From an uncultured bacterium (lineage in GTDB: Bacteria > Bacteroidota > Bacteroidia > Bacteroidales > Paludibacteraceae): a stretch of 16,606 nt of DNA. The translations under genes were made by a program, and so were the position numbers. Location of the stretch: positions 1-16,606 of the forward strand of contig CAMTOX010000004.1 of the NCBI GenBank assembly GCA_947074225.1, written 5' to 3'. This document shows positions 7,500 to 16,120 of this stretch, in pieces (within the stretch, counting starts at the first letter, position 1; the number at the start of each line of letters is the position of its first letter). Below the pieces are notes generated by a model. It worked only from the letters and a program-made list of their open reading frames with translations. It did not search any database and was not told the DNA's origin.

Positions 7500-8633
7500 A
7501 TGGAAAAGATACAGATGGTGGATTTGCACCGCCAATATGAGCGCATCAAGCCACAGGTAGATGCTAATATAGCCGAGGTAATAGCGACCACAAGTTTTAT
7601 TAAAGGACCAATGGTATCACAGTTTCAGCAACATCTGGAAGCTTATTTGGGTGTTAAACATGTGATTCCGGTTGGTAATGGTACCGATGCCTTGCAGATA
7701 GCCTTAATGGCTTTGGGGCTAAAACCGGGTGATGAGGTGATAGCGCCAACCTTTACTTTTGTGGCAACTGCTGAAGTGGTGGCGTTATTGGGTTTGACAC
7801 CGGTGCTTGTTGATGTGGACCCAGACGACTTCACCATATCTATAGAGGCTATTCGCAAAGTGATTACACCAAAAACAAAAGCCATTGTACCTGTGCATCT
7901 ATTTGGTCAAAATGCTAATATGGAGTCGCTTTTGGCCATTGCAAAAGAGCATAACCTCTATGTGATAGAGGATGCCTGCCAGAGCATTGGAGCGGCTTAT
8001 CATTTCAGTGATGGCCGCCAAGTGATGTCGGGATGTATGGGGGAAATAGGATGTACCTCATTTTTTCCGTCAAAGAATTTAGGATGTTATGGCGATGGTG
8101 GTGCCCTGTTTACGAACGATGATGCCTTGGCAGAACGTATTCGCTCTATAGCAAACCATGGCATGCAGGTGCGCTATCACCACGACCATGTAGGAGTGAA
8201 CTCACGTCTGGACTCCATCCAAGCGGCTGTGTTGGATGCTAAATTGCCAGAGCTAAACGACTATATAGCTCGACGCCAAGGTGTGGCAGCCTATTACGAT
8301 AGTGCTTTTGCCAATTGTCCCTATGTGGTTGTGCCCGCTCGTGTATCTTATAGCGACCATGTGTATCATCAATATACGATGAAGCTGAAAGGGGTAGATC
8401 GTACTGCTTTGCAAAAGGCATTGCAGGAGCGTGACATTCCGGCCATGATCTACTATCCGATTCCGCTACACTTGCAGAAAGCGTATGAAGATTCACGTTA
8501 TCAAGCCGGCGACTTCCCTGTGGCAGAGATGTTGTCAAGCTGTGTACTAAGTTTGCCTATGCATACGGAACTTGATTCTGAACAGTTGGCCTATATTGTG
8601 AAAGGTGTGTTGCAGTCTATTGAGAGCCTATAA
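7500..8633 (+). CDS. DegT/DnrJ/EryC1/StrS sugar aminotransferase, WbpE-like
   Basis: A 377-residue PLP-dependent sugar aminotransferase that adds an amino group to a keto nucleotide sugar. Seen: GNGTDALQIALMALG at 59-73, PGDEVIAPTFTFVATAE at 76-92, the PLP-contacting IEDACQS at 156-162 (Asp158), and TSFFPSKNLGCYGDGGA at 186-202 with the Schiff-base lysine at Lys192, followed by the VGVNSRLDSIQAA motif. The SFFPSKxLGCYGDGGA block, the YHH-VGVNSRLD block and YYPIPL closely resemble remembered WbpE/WlbC sequences, which make the 3-amino group of UDP-GlcNAc3NA; that substrate is an inference, since no partner dehydrogenase or acetyltransferase of that pathway lies beside it. Length and motifs suggest an intact enzyme. 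It is the last gene of the polysaccharide locus; a hairpin follows 28 bases after the stop. Confidence 0.93.
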   Translation: MEKIQMVDLHRQYERIKPQVDANIAEVIATTSFIKGPMVSQFQQHLEAYLGVKHVIPVGNGTDALQIALMALGLKPGDEVIAPTFTFVATAEVVALLGLTPVLVDVDPDDFTISIEAIRKVITPKTKAIVPVHLFGQNANMESLLAIAKEHNLYVIEDACQSIGAAYHFSDGRQVMSGCMGEIGCTSFFPSKNLGCYGDGGALFTNDDALAERIRSIANHGMQVRYHHDHVGVNSRLDSIQAAVLDAKLPELNDYIARRQGVAAYYDSAFANCPYVVVPARVSYSDHVYHQYTMKLKGVDRTALQKALQERDIPAMIYYPIPLHLQKAYEDSRYQAGDFPVAEMLSSCVLSLPMHTELDSEQLAYIVKGVLQSIESL

Positions 8634-8661
8634 AAGAGATGGGCTATATGATAATATTGTT

Positions 8662-8693
8662 GAAGAGGCAGAGTTGAAGAACTTTGCCTCTTC
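8662..8693 (+). terminator. long hairpin after the aminotransferase gene, probable terminator
   Basis: GAAGAGGCA (8662-8670) pairs perfectly with TGCCTCTTC (8685-8693); the stem continues through a G-U pair and AGTT/AACT to a GAAG loop, giving 14 pairs in all. It lies 28 bases after the stop codon, where the polysaccharide operon should end. The T run expected of a classical intrinsic terminator is missing, so an RNA-stabilising 3' end is an alternative. Confidence 0.6.
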
Positions 8694-9017
8694 TGGTATG
8701 ACAACGCCTCATAGCTACTTTAGGAAAGTAGATGAAAGGAAGACAAAAATCAAAGATGATGATGAAGTTACTACTACATTTGCATTACCCTTGTTGCGAT
8801 GGGTGTGCGTTCTTTGAATTATTGTTACAACTAGCTATCTAATAATTTGTTATTCAGACTGTAATGAACGATTTACCATAGAGCTATTAAGACTATATGG
8901 AATGTTGATTTAAAAAAATAATAGCACTTAGGGAATGGGGTAGTTATGTGGCTCTAAATGGTTTTATGACACTATTCTAAGTTAGTTGTGTTGATGTGGT
9001 AAAATTCTAAATTGGCA

Positions 9018-9049
9018 TTAGTAGTTCCGATATATTTTTTGTAAATTTG
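9018..9049 (+). promoter_or_regulatory. candidate alaS promoter
   Basis: TAAATTTG at 9042-9049 matches the Bacteroides-type -7 element TAnnTTTG. Twenty bases upstream lies TTAG (9018-9021), only a partial match to the TTG -33 box. The leader to alaS would be roughly 95 bases. Confidence 0.5.
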
Positions 9050-9149
9050 CAAGCTGATATAATAAATCATTTTATCAATAGTATTTATGATGTAAGATGT
9101 TGATATATGATGATTTAAGAATAGTAATAATTGAAATACAAACTATATT

Positions 9150-11768
9150 ATGATGACATCTAAAGAGATCCGTCAATCTTTTCTTGATTTTTTTGCCTCT
9201 AAAAATCATCACATTATCCCTTCTGCTCCGATGGTAATTAAGGGTGACCCTACATTGATGTTTACCAATGCAGGTATGAATCAGTTCAAAAATATTATTT
9301 TAGGTAATGACCCGATAGTATATCCACGTGTTGCCGATTCTCAGAAATGTTTACGTGTTAGTGGTAAACATAATGACTTGGAAGAGGTAGGACACGATAC
9401 TTATCACCATACTATGTTTGAGATGTTGGGTAACTGGTCTTTTGGTGATTATTTCAAGGCTGAAGCAATTGAGTGGGCTTGGGAATATTTAACCGAGGTG
9501 TTGAAGTTAGATAAAGATAGATTGTATGTCACTGTTTTTGGTGGCTCTCAAAGTGAGGGTTTGGAACGTGATAATGAGGCTGCATCTTATTGGGAGAAAT
9601 ATATTGATGCTTCGCGAATTTTAGATGGAAGCAAGAAGGATAACTTCTGGGAGATGGGTGATACTGGTCCTTGTGGTCCATGTTCTGAAATCCACATTGA
9701 CTTACGAAGTGCTGAGGAGCGTGCTAAAATTAGTGGCGCCGACTTAGTGAATGGCGATCACCCACAAGTGATAGAGATATGGAATAATGTTTTCATGCAA
9801 TATAACCGTAAAACCGATGGCAGCTTAGAACCATTACCGAATAAGGTTATTGACACGGGAATGGGATTTGAGCGTCTTTGTGTTGCTGTGCAGGGCAAAC
9901 AGTCTAACTACGATACCGATGTCTTCCAACCATTATTGAAGCGTGTGGGCGAGGTGTGCGACTGTAAATATGGTGTGGATGAAAAGGTGGATATTGCCAT
10001 GCGTGTTGTAGCCGACCATGTGCGCACTATTGCTTTTGCTATCACCGATGGTCAGCTACCATCGAATGCAAAAGCAGGATATGTGATTCGACGTATTCTA
10101 CGTCGTGCCGTACGTTATGGATATACTTTCATGAACCAACGTCATGCTTTTATATATCGGTTAATTCCAACGTTGATAGAGGTGATGGGAGAGGCTTATC
10201 CGGAGTTGATAGCACAAAGTGTCTTGATAGAGAAGGTGATAAAAGAGGAGGAGGAGTCTTTCTTACGTACTCTAGAGACCGGTATTCGTTTGCTTGATAA
10301 GGTGATGGCAGATACTAAAGCCGTAGGGCGTAGTGAAATTAGCGGTATAGATGCTTTTACCCTTTATGATACCTATGGATTTCCATTGGATTTAACGGAG
10401 TTGATTCTTAAAGAGAATCAGTTGACTCTTAATATAGATGACTTTAACACCGAGATGCAGAAGCAGAAAGATCGCGCACGTAATGCGGCTCAGATAGATA
10501 CTGGCGACTGGATAGTGATTCGCGATGGTGAGAGTAAATTCGTAGGCTATGATAGCACAAGTTGTCAGACGGAGATATTACGCTACCGTGCCATGTCGCA
10601 AAAAGGTAAGAACTACTACCAAGTTGTATTGAGTGATAGTCCTTTCTATGCTGAGATGGGTGGACAGGTTGGCGATAGCGGCTGGTTGAATGCTCCGGAG
10701 AAGAATTATATCATTAGCGATACTAAGCGTGAGAATAATTTAGCTGTGCATATCATGCCAGAGCTACCAACAGAGCTTTCTATAGCTTTTGAAGCTAAGA
10801 TAGATGTTGACAAACGTCGTGCATCGGAAGCAAATCATACAGCAACGCACTTGTTGCACGAAGCTTTACGTGAGTTATTGGGAAATCATGTTGAGCAGAA
10901 AGGTTCTTTCGTATCGCCAGCAGCTTTACGTTTTGACTTCTCACATTTTCAGAAGGTAACGGCTGAAGAGATCCTTATTTTAGAACAGATGGTGAACCGT
11001 AAGGTGCGTGAAAATATAGCTTTAGATGAACATCGTGAATTACCTATTGCCGAAGCAAAAGCAATGGGAGCTATGGCACTATTTGGAGAGAAGTATGGCG
11101 ATGTAGTGCGTGTGGTGAAATATAATGATTCCGTAGAGTTGTGTGGTGGTACTCATGCACCAGCAACAGGAAATATTGGATACTTCAGAATTGTTTCTGA
11201 AAGTTCCATAGCAGCAGGTGTACGCCGTATAGAGGCTGTAACAGGTGAGCGTGCAGAAAATACTGTTTATGAGATGATGGCTATGCAGCAGTCTATGAAA
11301 GAGCTGTTTAATAATGCACCGGACTTGGTGGCTGCAATAAAAAAGAGTATTGAGGAGAGTGCCATAACACGTAAAAAACTTGAAGAGTATATGCAAGAGC
11401 GTGCCTTACATTTACGTGAGAGTTTATTACGATCGGCAGAAGATGTTGATGGCGTTAAAGTAGTTCGCCATATCGGCAATGATAGCGCAGACCTTTATAA
11501 ATCGTTAGTTCCATATTTCCGTGGTAAATTTACCGATGTGAAATTTATATTTGTTGGTGGAAGTGTAACTGATGGTAAACCTTCATTGACAGTATTCTTA
11601 AGCCAACCAATGGTAGATGCCGGATTCCATGCCGGAAATATTGTTAGAGATGCTGCAAAATATATCCAAGGTGGTGGTGGTGGTCAACCCTTCATGGCTA
11701 CAGCAGGAGGAAAATATGCAGAAGGTTTAGATGAGGCTGTAGACAGAGTTTTAGAACTGATAAAATAG
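9150..11768 (+). CDS. alaS: alanine-tRNA ligase
   Basis: An 872-residue cytoplasmic enzyme, close to the 876 residues of the E. coli protein, that charges tRNA-Ala with alanine and edits mischarged serine or glycine. Seen: the class II catalytic domain near the start ([19 protein letters not shown], then [24 protein letters not shown] and the motif-3-like GMGFERL), and the editing domain with metal-binding His563 and His567 (NHTATH), Cys665 and His669 (CGGTH). These four fall one residue before the E. coli positions. The C-terminal DHHA1 domain ends in a glycine-rich [14 protein letters not shown] segment. All key residues are present, so it looks fully functional. ATG at 9150 is followed directly by a second ATG; either could serve, and the first gives the usual Met-X-Thr start. 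It probably forms its own transcription unit, with a promoter-like element upstream and a terminator after it. Confidence 0.98.
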   Translation: MMTSKEIRQSFLDFFASKNHHIIPSAPMVIKGDPTLMFTNAGMNQFKNIILGNDPIVYPRVADSQKCLRVSGKHNDLEEVGHDTYHHTMFEMLGNWSFGDYFKAEAIEWAWEYLTEVLKLDKDRLYVTVFGGSQSEGLERDNEAASYWEKYIDASRILDGSKKDNFWEMGDTGPCGPCSEIHIDLRSAEERAKISGADLVNGDHPQVIEIWNNVFMQYNRKTDGSLEPLPNKVIDTGMGFERLCVAVQGKQSNYDTDVFQPLLKRVGEVCDCKYGVDEKVDIAMRVVADHVRTIAFAITDGQLPSNAKAGYVIRRILRRAVRYGYTFMNQRHAFIYRLIPTLIEVMGEAYPELIAQSVLIEKVIKEEEESFLRTLETGIRLLDKVMADTKAVGRSEISGIDAFTLYDTYGFPLDLTELILKENQLTLNIDDFNTEMQKQKDRARNAAQIDTGDWIVIRDGESKFVGYDSTSCQTEILRYRAMSQKGKNYYQVVLSDSPFYAEMGGQVGDSGWLNAPEKNYIISDTKRENNLAVHIMPELPTELSIAFEAKIDVDKRRASEANHTATHLLHEALRELLGNHVEQKGSFVSPAALRFDFSHFQKVTAEEILILEQMVNRKVRENIALDEHRELPIAEAKAMGAMALFGEKYGDVVRVVKYNDSVELCGGTHAPATGNIGYFRIVSESSIAAGVRRIEAVTGERAENTVYEMMAMQQSMKELFNNAPDLVAAIKKSIEESAITRKKLEEYMQERALHLRESLLRSAEDVDGVKVVRHIGNDSADLYKSLVPYFRGKFTDVKFIFVGGSVTDGKPSLTVFLSQPMVDAGFHAGNIVRDAAKYIQGGGGGQPFMATAGGKYAEGLDEAVDRVLELIK

Positions 11769-11784
11769 AGATTTAGGTTGCAGT

Positions 11785-11831
11785 AAAAGGAGTTGATGTG
11801 TGAAGTAATCTATCTGTAACTCTCCTTTTTT
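11785..11831 (+). terminator. intrinsic terminator after alaS
   Basis: AAAAGGAG (11785-11792) pairs perfectly with CTCCTTTT (11822-11829), and the T run continues to 11831. It starts 16 bases after the alaS stop. The loop is long (29 bases), with extra TT/AA pairing possible inside. Confidence 0.75.
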
Positions 11832-11888
11832 GCTTAAGTAGAAGCGAAAAGATATTTAAATGAGGTGTATAATATGCACTGATTTATG

Positions 11889-11896
11889 TATCTTTG
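11889..11896 (+). promoter_or_regulatory. candidate trpS promoter, -7 element
   Basis: TATCTTTG matches the Bacteroides-type TAnnTTTG element, 40 bases before the trpS start and downstream of the alaS terminator. No good TTG box is seen at the expected distance upstream, so the call rests on the -7 element and on position. Confidence 0.5.
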
Positions 11897-11936
11897 CATA
11901 ACAAAAACATATTATTAAAATATTAATATTTAAGAG

Positions 11937-12929
11937 ATGAAAGAGATTGTAGTAAGTGGCATTCGGCCTACCGGGAATTTACATTTAGGTAATTATTTTG
12001 GCGCTGTAAAAAGTTTTTTGCAGATGCAGCATGATTATAACTGTTATTTCTTTATTGCCGATTGGCATTCGCTTACTACACATCCTCATCCAGATAATAT
12101 ACGTCGTAGTGTTAAAACTATTTTAGCGGAATATTTGGCTTGTGGTATTGATCCGGAGTTAGCTACGATATATATTCAAAGTGATGTTCGCGAAGTCGCA
12201 GAGTTGTATCTCTATTTAAATATGAATGCATATCTTGGCGAATTGGAGCGTGTGACATCATTTAAAGATAAGGTACGTAAGCAACCAGATAATGTTAATG
12301 CGGGATTATTAACCTATCCAAGTTTGATGGCAGCCGATATTATTATTCATAAGGCAGTGAAAGTTCCTGTAGGCAAAGACCAGGAACAAAATATGGAGAT
12401 GGCACGTAAGTTTGCTCGTCGTTTCAACACTATTTATGATGTAGATTGTTTTCCAGAACCGGACTCTTTTCACTTAAGTGAAAAAGCGGTTAAAGTGCCA
12501 GGTCTTGATGGTTCAGGAAAGATGGGTAAGAGTGAGGGTAATGCTATCTACTTGATTGACGATGAATCGACCATTAAAAAGAAGGTGATGAAAGCTGTTA
12601 CAGATTCTGGTCCTACAGTGCCAAATAGCGAAAAGCCTGAAGCGATTCAAAATCTATTTAGTTTGATGGATATAGTTTCTGAAAAAGAGACTTACGATTT
12701 CTTTAATGATCAATATAATAATTGTGCTATTCGCTATGGCGACATGAAGAAGCAGCTGGCTGTAGATATAAATGCCTTTTGTGCTCCAATACGTGAGCGT
12801 ATTTTGGAAATACAGTCCAATGATGCTTATTTGGATGAGGTGGCTCGAGCAGGTGCTGAAAGGGCTCGAATATCGGCTCAGAAAACCATTCGCGAGGTAA
12901 GAGAAATCATCGGTTTTAGAGCCGAATAA
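11937..12929 (+). CDS. trpS: tryptophan-tRNA ligase
   Basis: A 330-residue class I aminoacyl-tRNA synthetase, normal length for bacterial TrpS, that charges tRNA-Trp in the cytoplasm. Seen: the HIGH-type motif PTGNLHLGNY at 11-20 at the start of the Rossmann fold, FIADWHSLT shortly after, GKDQEQNMEMAR in the tryptophan and ATP pocket region, and the KMSKS-type motif KMGKS at 195-199 within GSGKMGKSEGN. The C-terminal helical domain ends normally. All signature motifs are present. The ATG at 11937 is the natural start because SGIRPTGN follows at the standard distance. It stands alone between two intrinsic terminators, so it is probably transcribed as a single gene. I saw no T-box or tryptophan leader peptide in the 168 bases upstream. 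Confidence 0.98.
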   Translation: MKEIVVSGIRPTGNLHLGNYFGAVKSFLQMQHDYNCYFFIADWHSLTTHPHPDNIRRSVKTILAEYLACGIDPELATIYIQSDVREVAELYLYLNMNAYLGELERVTSFKDKVRKQPDNVNAGLLTYPSLMAADIIIHKAVKVPVGKDQEQNMEMARKFARRFNTIYDVDCFPEPDSFHLSEKAVKVPGLDGSGKMGKSEGNAIYLIDDESTIKKKVMKAVTDSGPTVPNSEKPEAIQNLFSLMDIVSEKETYDFFNDQYNNCAIRYGDMKKQLAVDINAFCAPIRERILEIQSNDAYLDEVARAGAERARISAQKTIREVREIIGFRAE

Positions 12930-12936
12930 TATACAA

Positions 12937-12981
12937 GGCGTTAGGTGATAGTGATAAACTTATTCCTAACGCCTATTTTTT
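12937..12981 (+). terminator. intrinsic terminator after trpS
   Basis: GGCGTTAGG (12937-12945) and CCTAACGCC (12965-12973) form a perfect 9-pair, G+C-rich stem around a 19-base loop, followed at once by TATTTTTT (12974-12981). It lies 8 bases after the trpS stop and is the clearest terminator in the window. Confidence 0.92.
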
Positions 12982-13026
12982 GTGATAAATTTGAAGAATA
13001 ATCCTGTTTGTATTAATAAATAATTT

Positions 13027-13917
13027 ATGAAGTCAAAGTCGCTATTTTGGGCTTATGCATCGGTTATGTTTGCTATGACCGTTTGGGCATCGTCGTTCAT
13101 CCTGACTCGTATAGGTTTGGAGAGTTTCCAACCTGTAACCTTGGTGACGATGCGCATGTCGTTAGCTGTATTATTGCTCTTCTTAGTGGCCAAAATGAGT
13201 GGTAAGTTACAACGTATAGAACGTCGGCATATACCTCTGTTTGTGGCTGGTGGTTTTGCAGAGCCTTTTTGCTATTTTATATGTGAAGCTTATGGACTAA
13301 CTATGGTCTCTCCAACGGTTGCTTCGGTAATTATGAGTACGATACCTCTTTTTTCTCCACTTTTAGCATATATCATGATTCGCGAACGCGTGAGTTGGTT
13401 TAATATTATTGGTATAGTCATCTCTTTGGTTGGTGTGTTGATGCTTGTGGTAGAACGTGAACAGGTGGTAGTGGAACCGTTAGGAATAATTTTACTATTT
13501 GGAGCTGTAGCCTCAGCAATTGTTTATGCTGTTTTCTTACGAAAAATACCTACTACATATAATAATGTATCGGTTGTCTTTTATATTCATCTGATAAGTC
13601 TCTTTTTCTTTATTCCAACATTTTTCATTGTTGACTTTCCAACAATAGGGGAGAGTGTGTTTCAATGGAGATCTTTCATAGCTATATTAGTTTTGGCCAT
13701 CTTTGCTTCGGTAATCTCTTTTGTACTATTTAGTAGTGTAGTACGTAAAATAGGAGTTACCCGTGCTAATGCTTTCTGTAATGTTATGCCGGGCATTACA
13801 GCTTTGCTGATGTATTTGTTATATGGTGAAGTGTTGCCATTGATAAAGATTATCGGGATTGTTATTGTAATTATAGGATTATTTATTAGTCAGATGCAAT
13901 TGAGAAAGCATCGTTAA
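13027..13917 (+). CDS. EamA-family (DMT superfamily) transporter, first copy
   Basis: A 296-residue inner-membrane protein with about ten hydrophobic helices arranged as two EamA repeats (about 10-142 and 150-290). Seen: VWASSF at 19-24 in the first helix, RIGLESF at 28-34, the conserved EPF and FICEAYGL segment at the third to fourth helices, an RER loop near residue 119, and LLYGEVLP in the last repeat. EamA proteins export metabolites such as amino acids or take up small solutes; the substrate cannot be told. It is a clear paralogue of the next gene: by eye 22 of 29 residues match over 16-44. It follows the trpS terminator, so it needs its own promoter, which I could not place. The 60-base gap to the second copy shows no terminator, so the two are probably co-transcribed. 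Confidence 0.92.
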   Translation: MKSKSLFWAYASVMFAMTVWASSFILTRIGLESFQPVTLVTMRMSLAVLLLFLVAKMSGKLQRIERRHIPLFVAGGFAEPFCYFICEAYGLTMVSPTVASVIMSTIPLFSPLLAYIMIRERVSWFNIIGIVISLVGVLMLVVEREQVVVEPLGIILLFGAVASAIVYAVFLRKIPTTYNNVSVVFYIHLISLFFFIPTFFIVDFPTIGESVFQWRSFIAILVLAIFASVISFVLFSSVVRKIGVTRANAFCNVMPGITALLMYLLYGEVLPLIKIIGIVIVIIGLFISQMQLRKHR

Positions 13918-13977
13918 TACCATTTATCTTTTCTACCTTTATATCTTAACCAAATAATTAAATTACTAAAAAACACC

Positions 13978-14919
13978 ATGAAAAAATCATCGTTTGCTTA
14001 TGTCGGGCTAATGGTAGCAATGGTTATCTGGGCCTCTTCGTTTCTGTTGATTCGTATAGGTTTGGAATCTTTTTCTCCTATCACTTTAGTAACCTTCCGT
14101 ATGTTCTGCGCAGCAGTAATATTGGGCGTTGTAGGTTATATTACCAAACAGATTCAACCTTTGAAGTTGAAAGATTTGAAGTATTTTCTTTGTGCAGCTC
14201 TTGCCGAACCCTTTATTTATTTCATTTGTGAGGCTTATGGATTACAGATGGTATCGCCTACGATATCCTCGGTAATACTTAGCACTATGCCATTGTTTAC
14301 ACCACTGTTTGCATTCTTTTTATTGCATGAGCGTATATCGCGTTTGAATCTATTTGGGTTAGCAGTCTCTTTAGCTGGTGTTATCATGTTGGTGTATGAG
14401 CGCGAAAATCCAATGGCAAACCCTTTAGGATTATTATCGCTCTTTATAGCAGTAGTAGCTGCGATAATGTACTCTATATTATTACGTAAGATACCTGCCT
14501 CCTATAATACGATTACCATTGTGTTCTACATGTTTTGTTGTAGCTTAATCTATTTTGTGCCTGCATTTTTTATTAGCGATTATAGCAGTTTTACTCTCTC
14601 TACCATTTCGTTAAATTCCCTATTATCGGTTATTGCTTTAGCAATCTTTGCATCGTGTATTGCTTTTCTTCTCTTTAGTAATGGCATACGTGTTATTGGA
14701 GCAACAAAAGCTAATGCTTTCAATAATATTATACCGAGTGTTACGGCTATCATGATGTGGCTCTTTTATGGTGAGGTGTTGGCACCTATTAAGGTGGCAG
14801 GCATTTTGATTGTAGTGGTTGGTATGGTTATTAGCCAAACAAAATCTATACGTCTGCGTAAGGTTGTAAAACGTGCAACCTCATTGGGTAATAAGATACG
14901 TCCTAAACAGAGTGCTTAG
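13978..14919 (+). CDS. EamA-family (DMT superfamily) transporter, second copy
   Basis: A 313-residue inner-membrane protein with ten predicted helices and two EamA repeats, paralogous to the preceding gene through its full length. Seen: IWASSF at 17-22, RIGLESF at 26-32, the shared FICEAYGL and VSPT block, LLRKIPASYN in the middle, and LFYGEVLAPIKVAG near the end. It differs from the first copy by an extra basic tail of about 15-20 residues (KVVKRATSLGNKIRPKQ), presumably cytoplasmic. Substrate is unknown; general DMT export or uptake is all that can be said. The ATG at 13978 sits after an A-rich leader typical of the phylum. The pair most likely arose by tandem duplication and may have diverged in substrate or may work as two proteins of one system. 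No clear terminator follows. Confidence 0.92.
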   Translation: MKKSSFAYVGLMVAMVIWASSFLLIRIGLESFSPITLVTFRMFCAAVILGVVGYITKQIQPLKLKDLKYFLCAALAEPFIYFICEAYGLQMVSPTISSVILSTMPLFTPLFAFFLLHERISRLNLFGLAVSLAGVIMLVYERENPMANPLGLLSLFIAVVAAIMYSILLRKIPASYNTITIVFYMFCCSLIYFVPAFFISDYSSFTLSTISLNSLLSVIALAIFASCIAFLLFSNGIRVIGATKANAFNNIIPSVTAIMMWLFYGEVLAPIKVAGILIVVVGMVISQTKSIRLRKVVKRATSLGNKIRPKQSA

Positions 14920-14999
14920 TTATTCAGTATTATATTTTTGATATGAATTGGCGTAGAATACTAACTTTATATAATAGGCTTAATTGTATCTATTACAGA

Positions 15000-15030
15000 T
15001 TGTAAAACTCTTATAGTTTTTGTATCTTTG
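15000..15030 (+). promoter_or_regulatory. Bacteroides-type promoter for the nrnA-like gene
   Basis: TTG at 15000-15002, a 20-base spacer, then TATCTTTG at 15023-15030 match the -33 (TTG) and -7 (TAnnTTTG) elements at their usual spacing. The predicted start of transcription gives a leader of about 20 bases before the ATG at 15056. Confidence 0.75.
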
Positions 15031-15055
15031 TAAACTAAAATAATAATCAAGTATT

Positions 15056-16087
15056 ATGCTTTCAAAATTAATTGATGAGGATAAGATCCAAAAGGCGCGT
15101 AAGTTGGTGAATCGTTCTGAACGTATTGTTATAACAACTCATATTTCTCCTGATGGCGATGCTATAGGCTCTTCGTTAGGGCTTTACCATTTTCTAAAAG
15201 GTTTAGGCAAAGAAGTGACTGTAATAGTACCGAATCGGTTTCCCTCTTTTTTGTCATGGCTTAATGAGAGTGATCATATCGTTGTGATGGAGGAGTTACA
15301 ATCAATTGCTGTGCGATTAATTAAAGAAGCAGAGTTGATTTTTTGTTTAGACTATAATGGCTTGAACCGTATAAATGGTATGAAGCCACTATTGGAGCAA
15401 TCGCAAGCCCATAAGGTAATGATTGATCATCATCCTTTTCCAGAGTCTTTTTGTGATGTGACAATATCGCACCCAGAGGTTTCCTCTACAAGTGAACTTG
15501 TATTTCGGTTCATTTGTCGTGTTGGCGCTTTTGGAAGTGTAACAAAAGTTATGGCAGAGGCTATTTATACCGGAATGATGACTGACACAGGGAATTTTAG
15601 CTATAATTCTAATGATCCTGAGATATATGCTATTATAAAGGAGTTAGTGCAGCTAGGTATAGATAAAGATGCAATTTATCGAAGCGTGTATAATACCTAT
15701 TCGGAAGATCGGATGCGTTTAATGGGTTATACACTCTCTGAAAAGATGGTAGTTTTTCATGAATATCATACGGCAGTAATATCATTAACGGCCGCAGAGC
15801 AAGAACATTATCACCATAAGATTGGTGATAGTGAAGGTTTTGTAAATATACCTTTACAAATCGATAATGTTGATTGTTCAATCTTTGCCCGTGAAGATAA
15901 AGATAAGGTGAAACTTTCATTCCGTTCTCAAGGTTCTTTTCCTGTAAATAAGTTAGCAGCTGAATTTAATGGTGGAGGTCATCTTAATGCAGCAGGGGGC
16001 GAAAGTTATGCTACTATGGAAGAGACATTACAAAAATTAGAGAGTCTTATTCGTCGCAGGAGTGAATTTGAAACTAATGTAGAATAA
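15056..16087 (+). CDS. nrnA: DHH/DHHA1 phosphoesterase, bifunctional oligoribonuclease and pAp phosphatase NrnA type
   Basis: A 343-residue cytoplasmic metal-dependent phosphoesterase. The family degrades very short RNA (nanoRNA) and removes the 3'-phosphate from pAp, a by-product of sulfate assimilation and carrier-protein modification. Seen: THISPDGDAIGSSLG at 28-42 (His29, Asp33 and Asp35 as metal ligands), CLDYN at 97-101 (Asp99), IDHHPFP at 123-129 (the DHH motif), TGMMTDTGNFSY at 172-183 (Asp177), and a C-terminal DHHA1 domain with FNGGGHLNAAGG at 304-315. All expected motifs and the length fit NrnA; the RecJ family is larger, and c-di-AMP phosphodiesterases such as GdpP carry extra membrane and PAS domains. 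It has its own good promoter and a 33-base gap to lysS, so the two may be co-transcribed. Confidence 0.92.
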   Translation: MLSKLIDEDKIQKARKLVNRSERIVITTHISPDGDAIGSSLGLYHFLKGLGKEVTVIVPNRFPSFLSWLNESDHIVVMEELQSIAVRLIKEAELIFCLDYNGLNRINGMKPLLEQSQAHKVMIDHHPFPESFCDVTISHPEVSSTSELVFRFICRVGAFGSVTKVMAEAIYTGMMTDTGNFSYNSNDPEIYAIIKELVQLGIDKDAIYRSVYNTYSEDRMRLMGYTLSEKMVVFHEYHTAVISLTAAEQEHYHHKIGDSEGFVNIPLQIDNVDCSIFAREDKDKVKLSFRSQGSFPVNKLAAEFNGGGHLNAAGGESYATMEETLQKLESLIRRRSEFETNVE

Positions 16088-16120
16088 GCAATTTATATAT
16101 TTAAAAAACGCAATTCAATT

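Larger units (their letters stand above)
8634..9149. other. 516-base gap between the polysaccharide locus and alaS
   Basis: No convincing gene is seen. A 70-codon frame that starts inside the aminotransferase gene and runs to 8817 crosses the hairpin and resembles nothing known. The gap holds the long hairpin at 8662-8693, a second small perfect hairpin (CTACTTT-AGG-AAAGTAG, 8715-8731), a GATGATGATGAAG run near 8756, and a promoter-like element near 9042. The rest is A+T-rich sequence in which I recognise nothing; no tRNA-like fold was noticed. Confidence 0.6.

Noticed and set aside
8756..8768. GATGATGATGAAG run as a repeat array
   Set aside because: Only three triplet copies; too short and simple to mean anything by itself.
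8775..8782. TACATTTG, a match to the TAnnTTTG promoter element
   Set aside because: No TTG box at the right distance and more than 360 bases from the next gene; short matches like this are expected by chance in A+T-rich DNA.
8605..8817. A 70-codon + strand frame starting inside the aminotransferase gene
   Set aside because: It begins in another frame of a well-supported gene, runs through the terminator-like hairpin, and has no recognisable motif or start context.
14933..14940. TATTTTTG after the second EamA gene as a promoter element
   Set aside because: No upstream TTG box at proper spacing, and the element at 15000-15030 is far better placed for the following gene.
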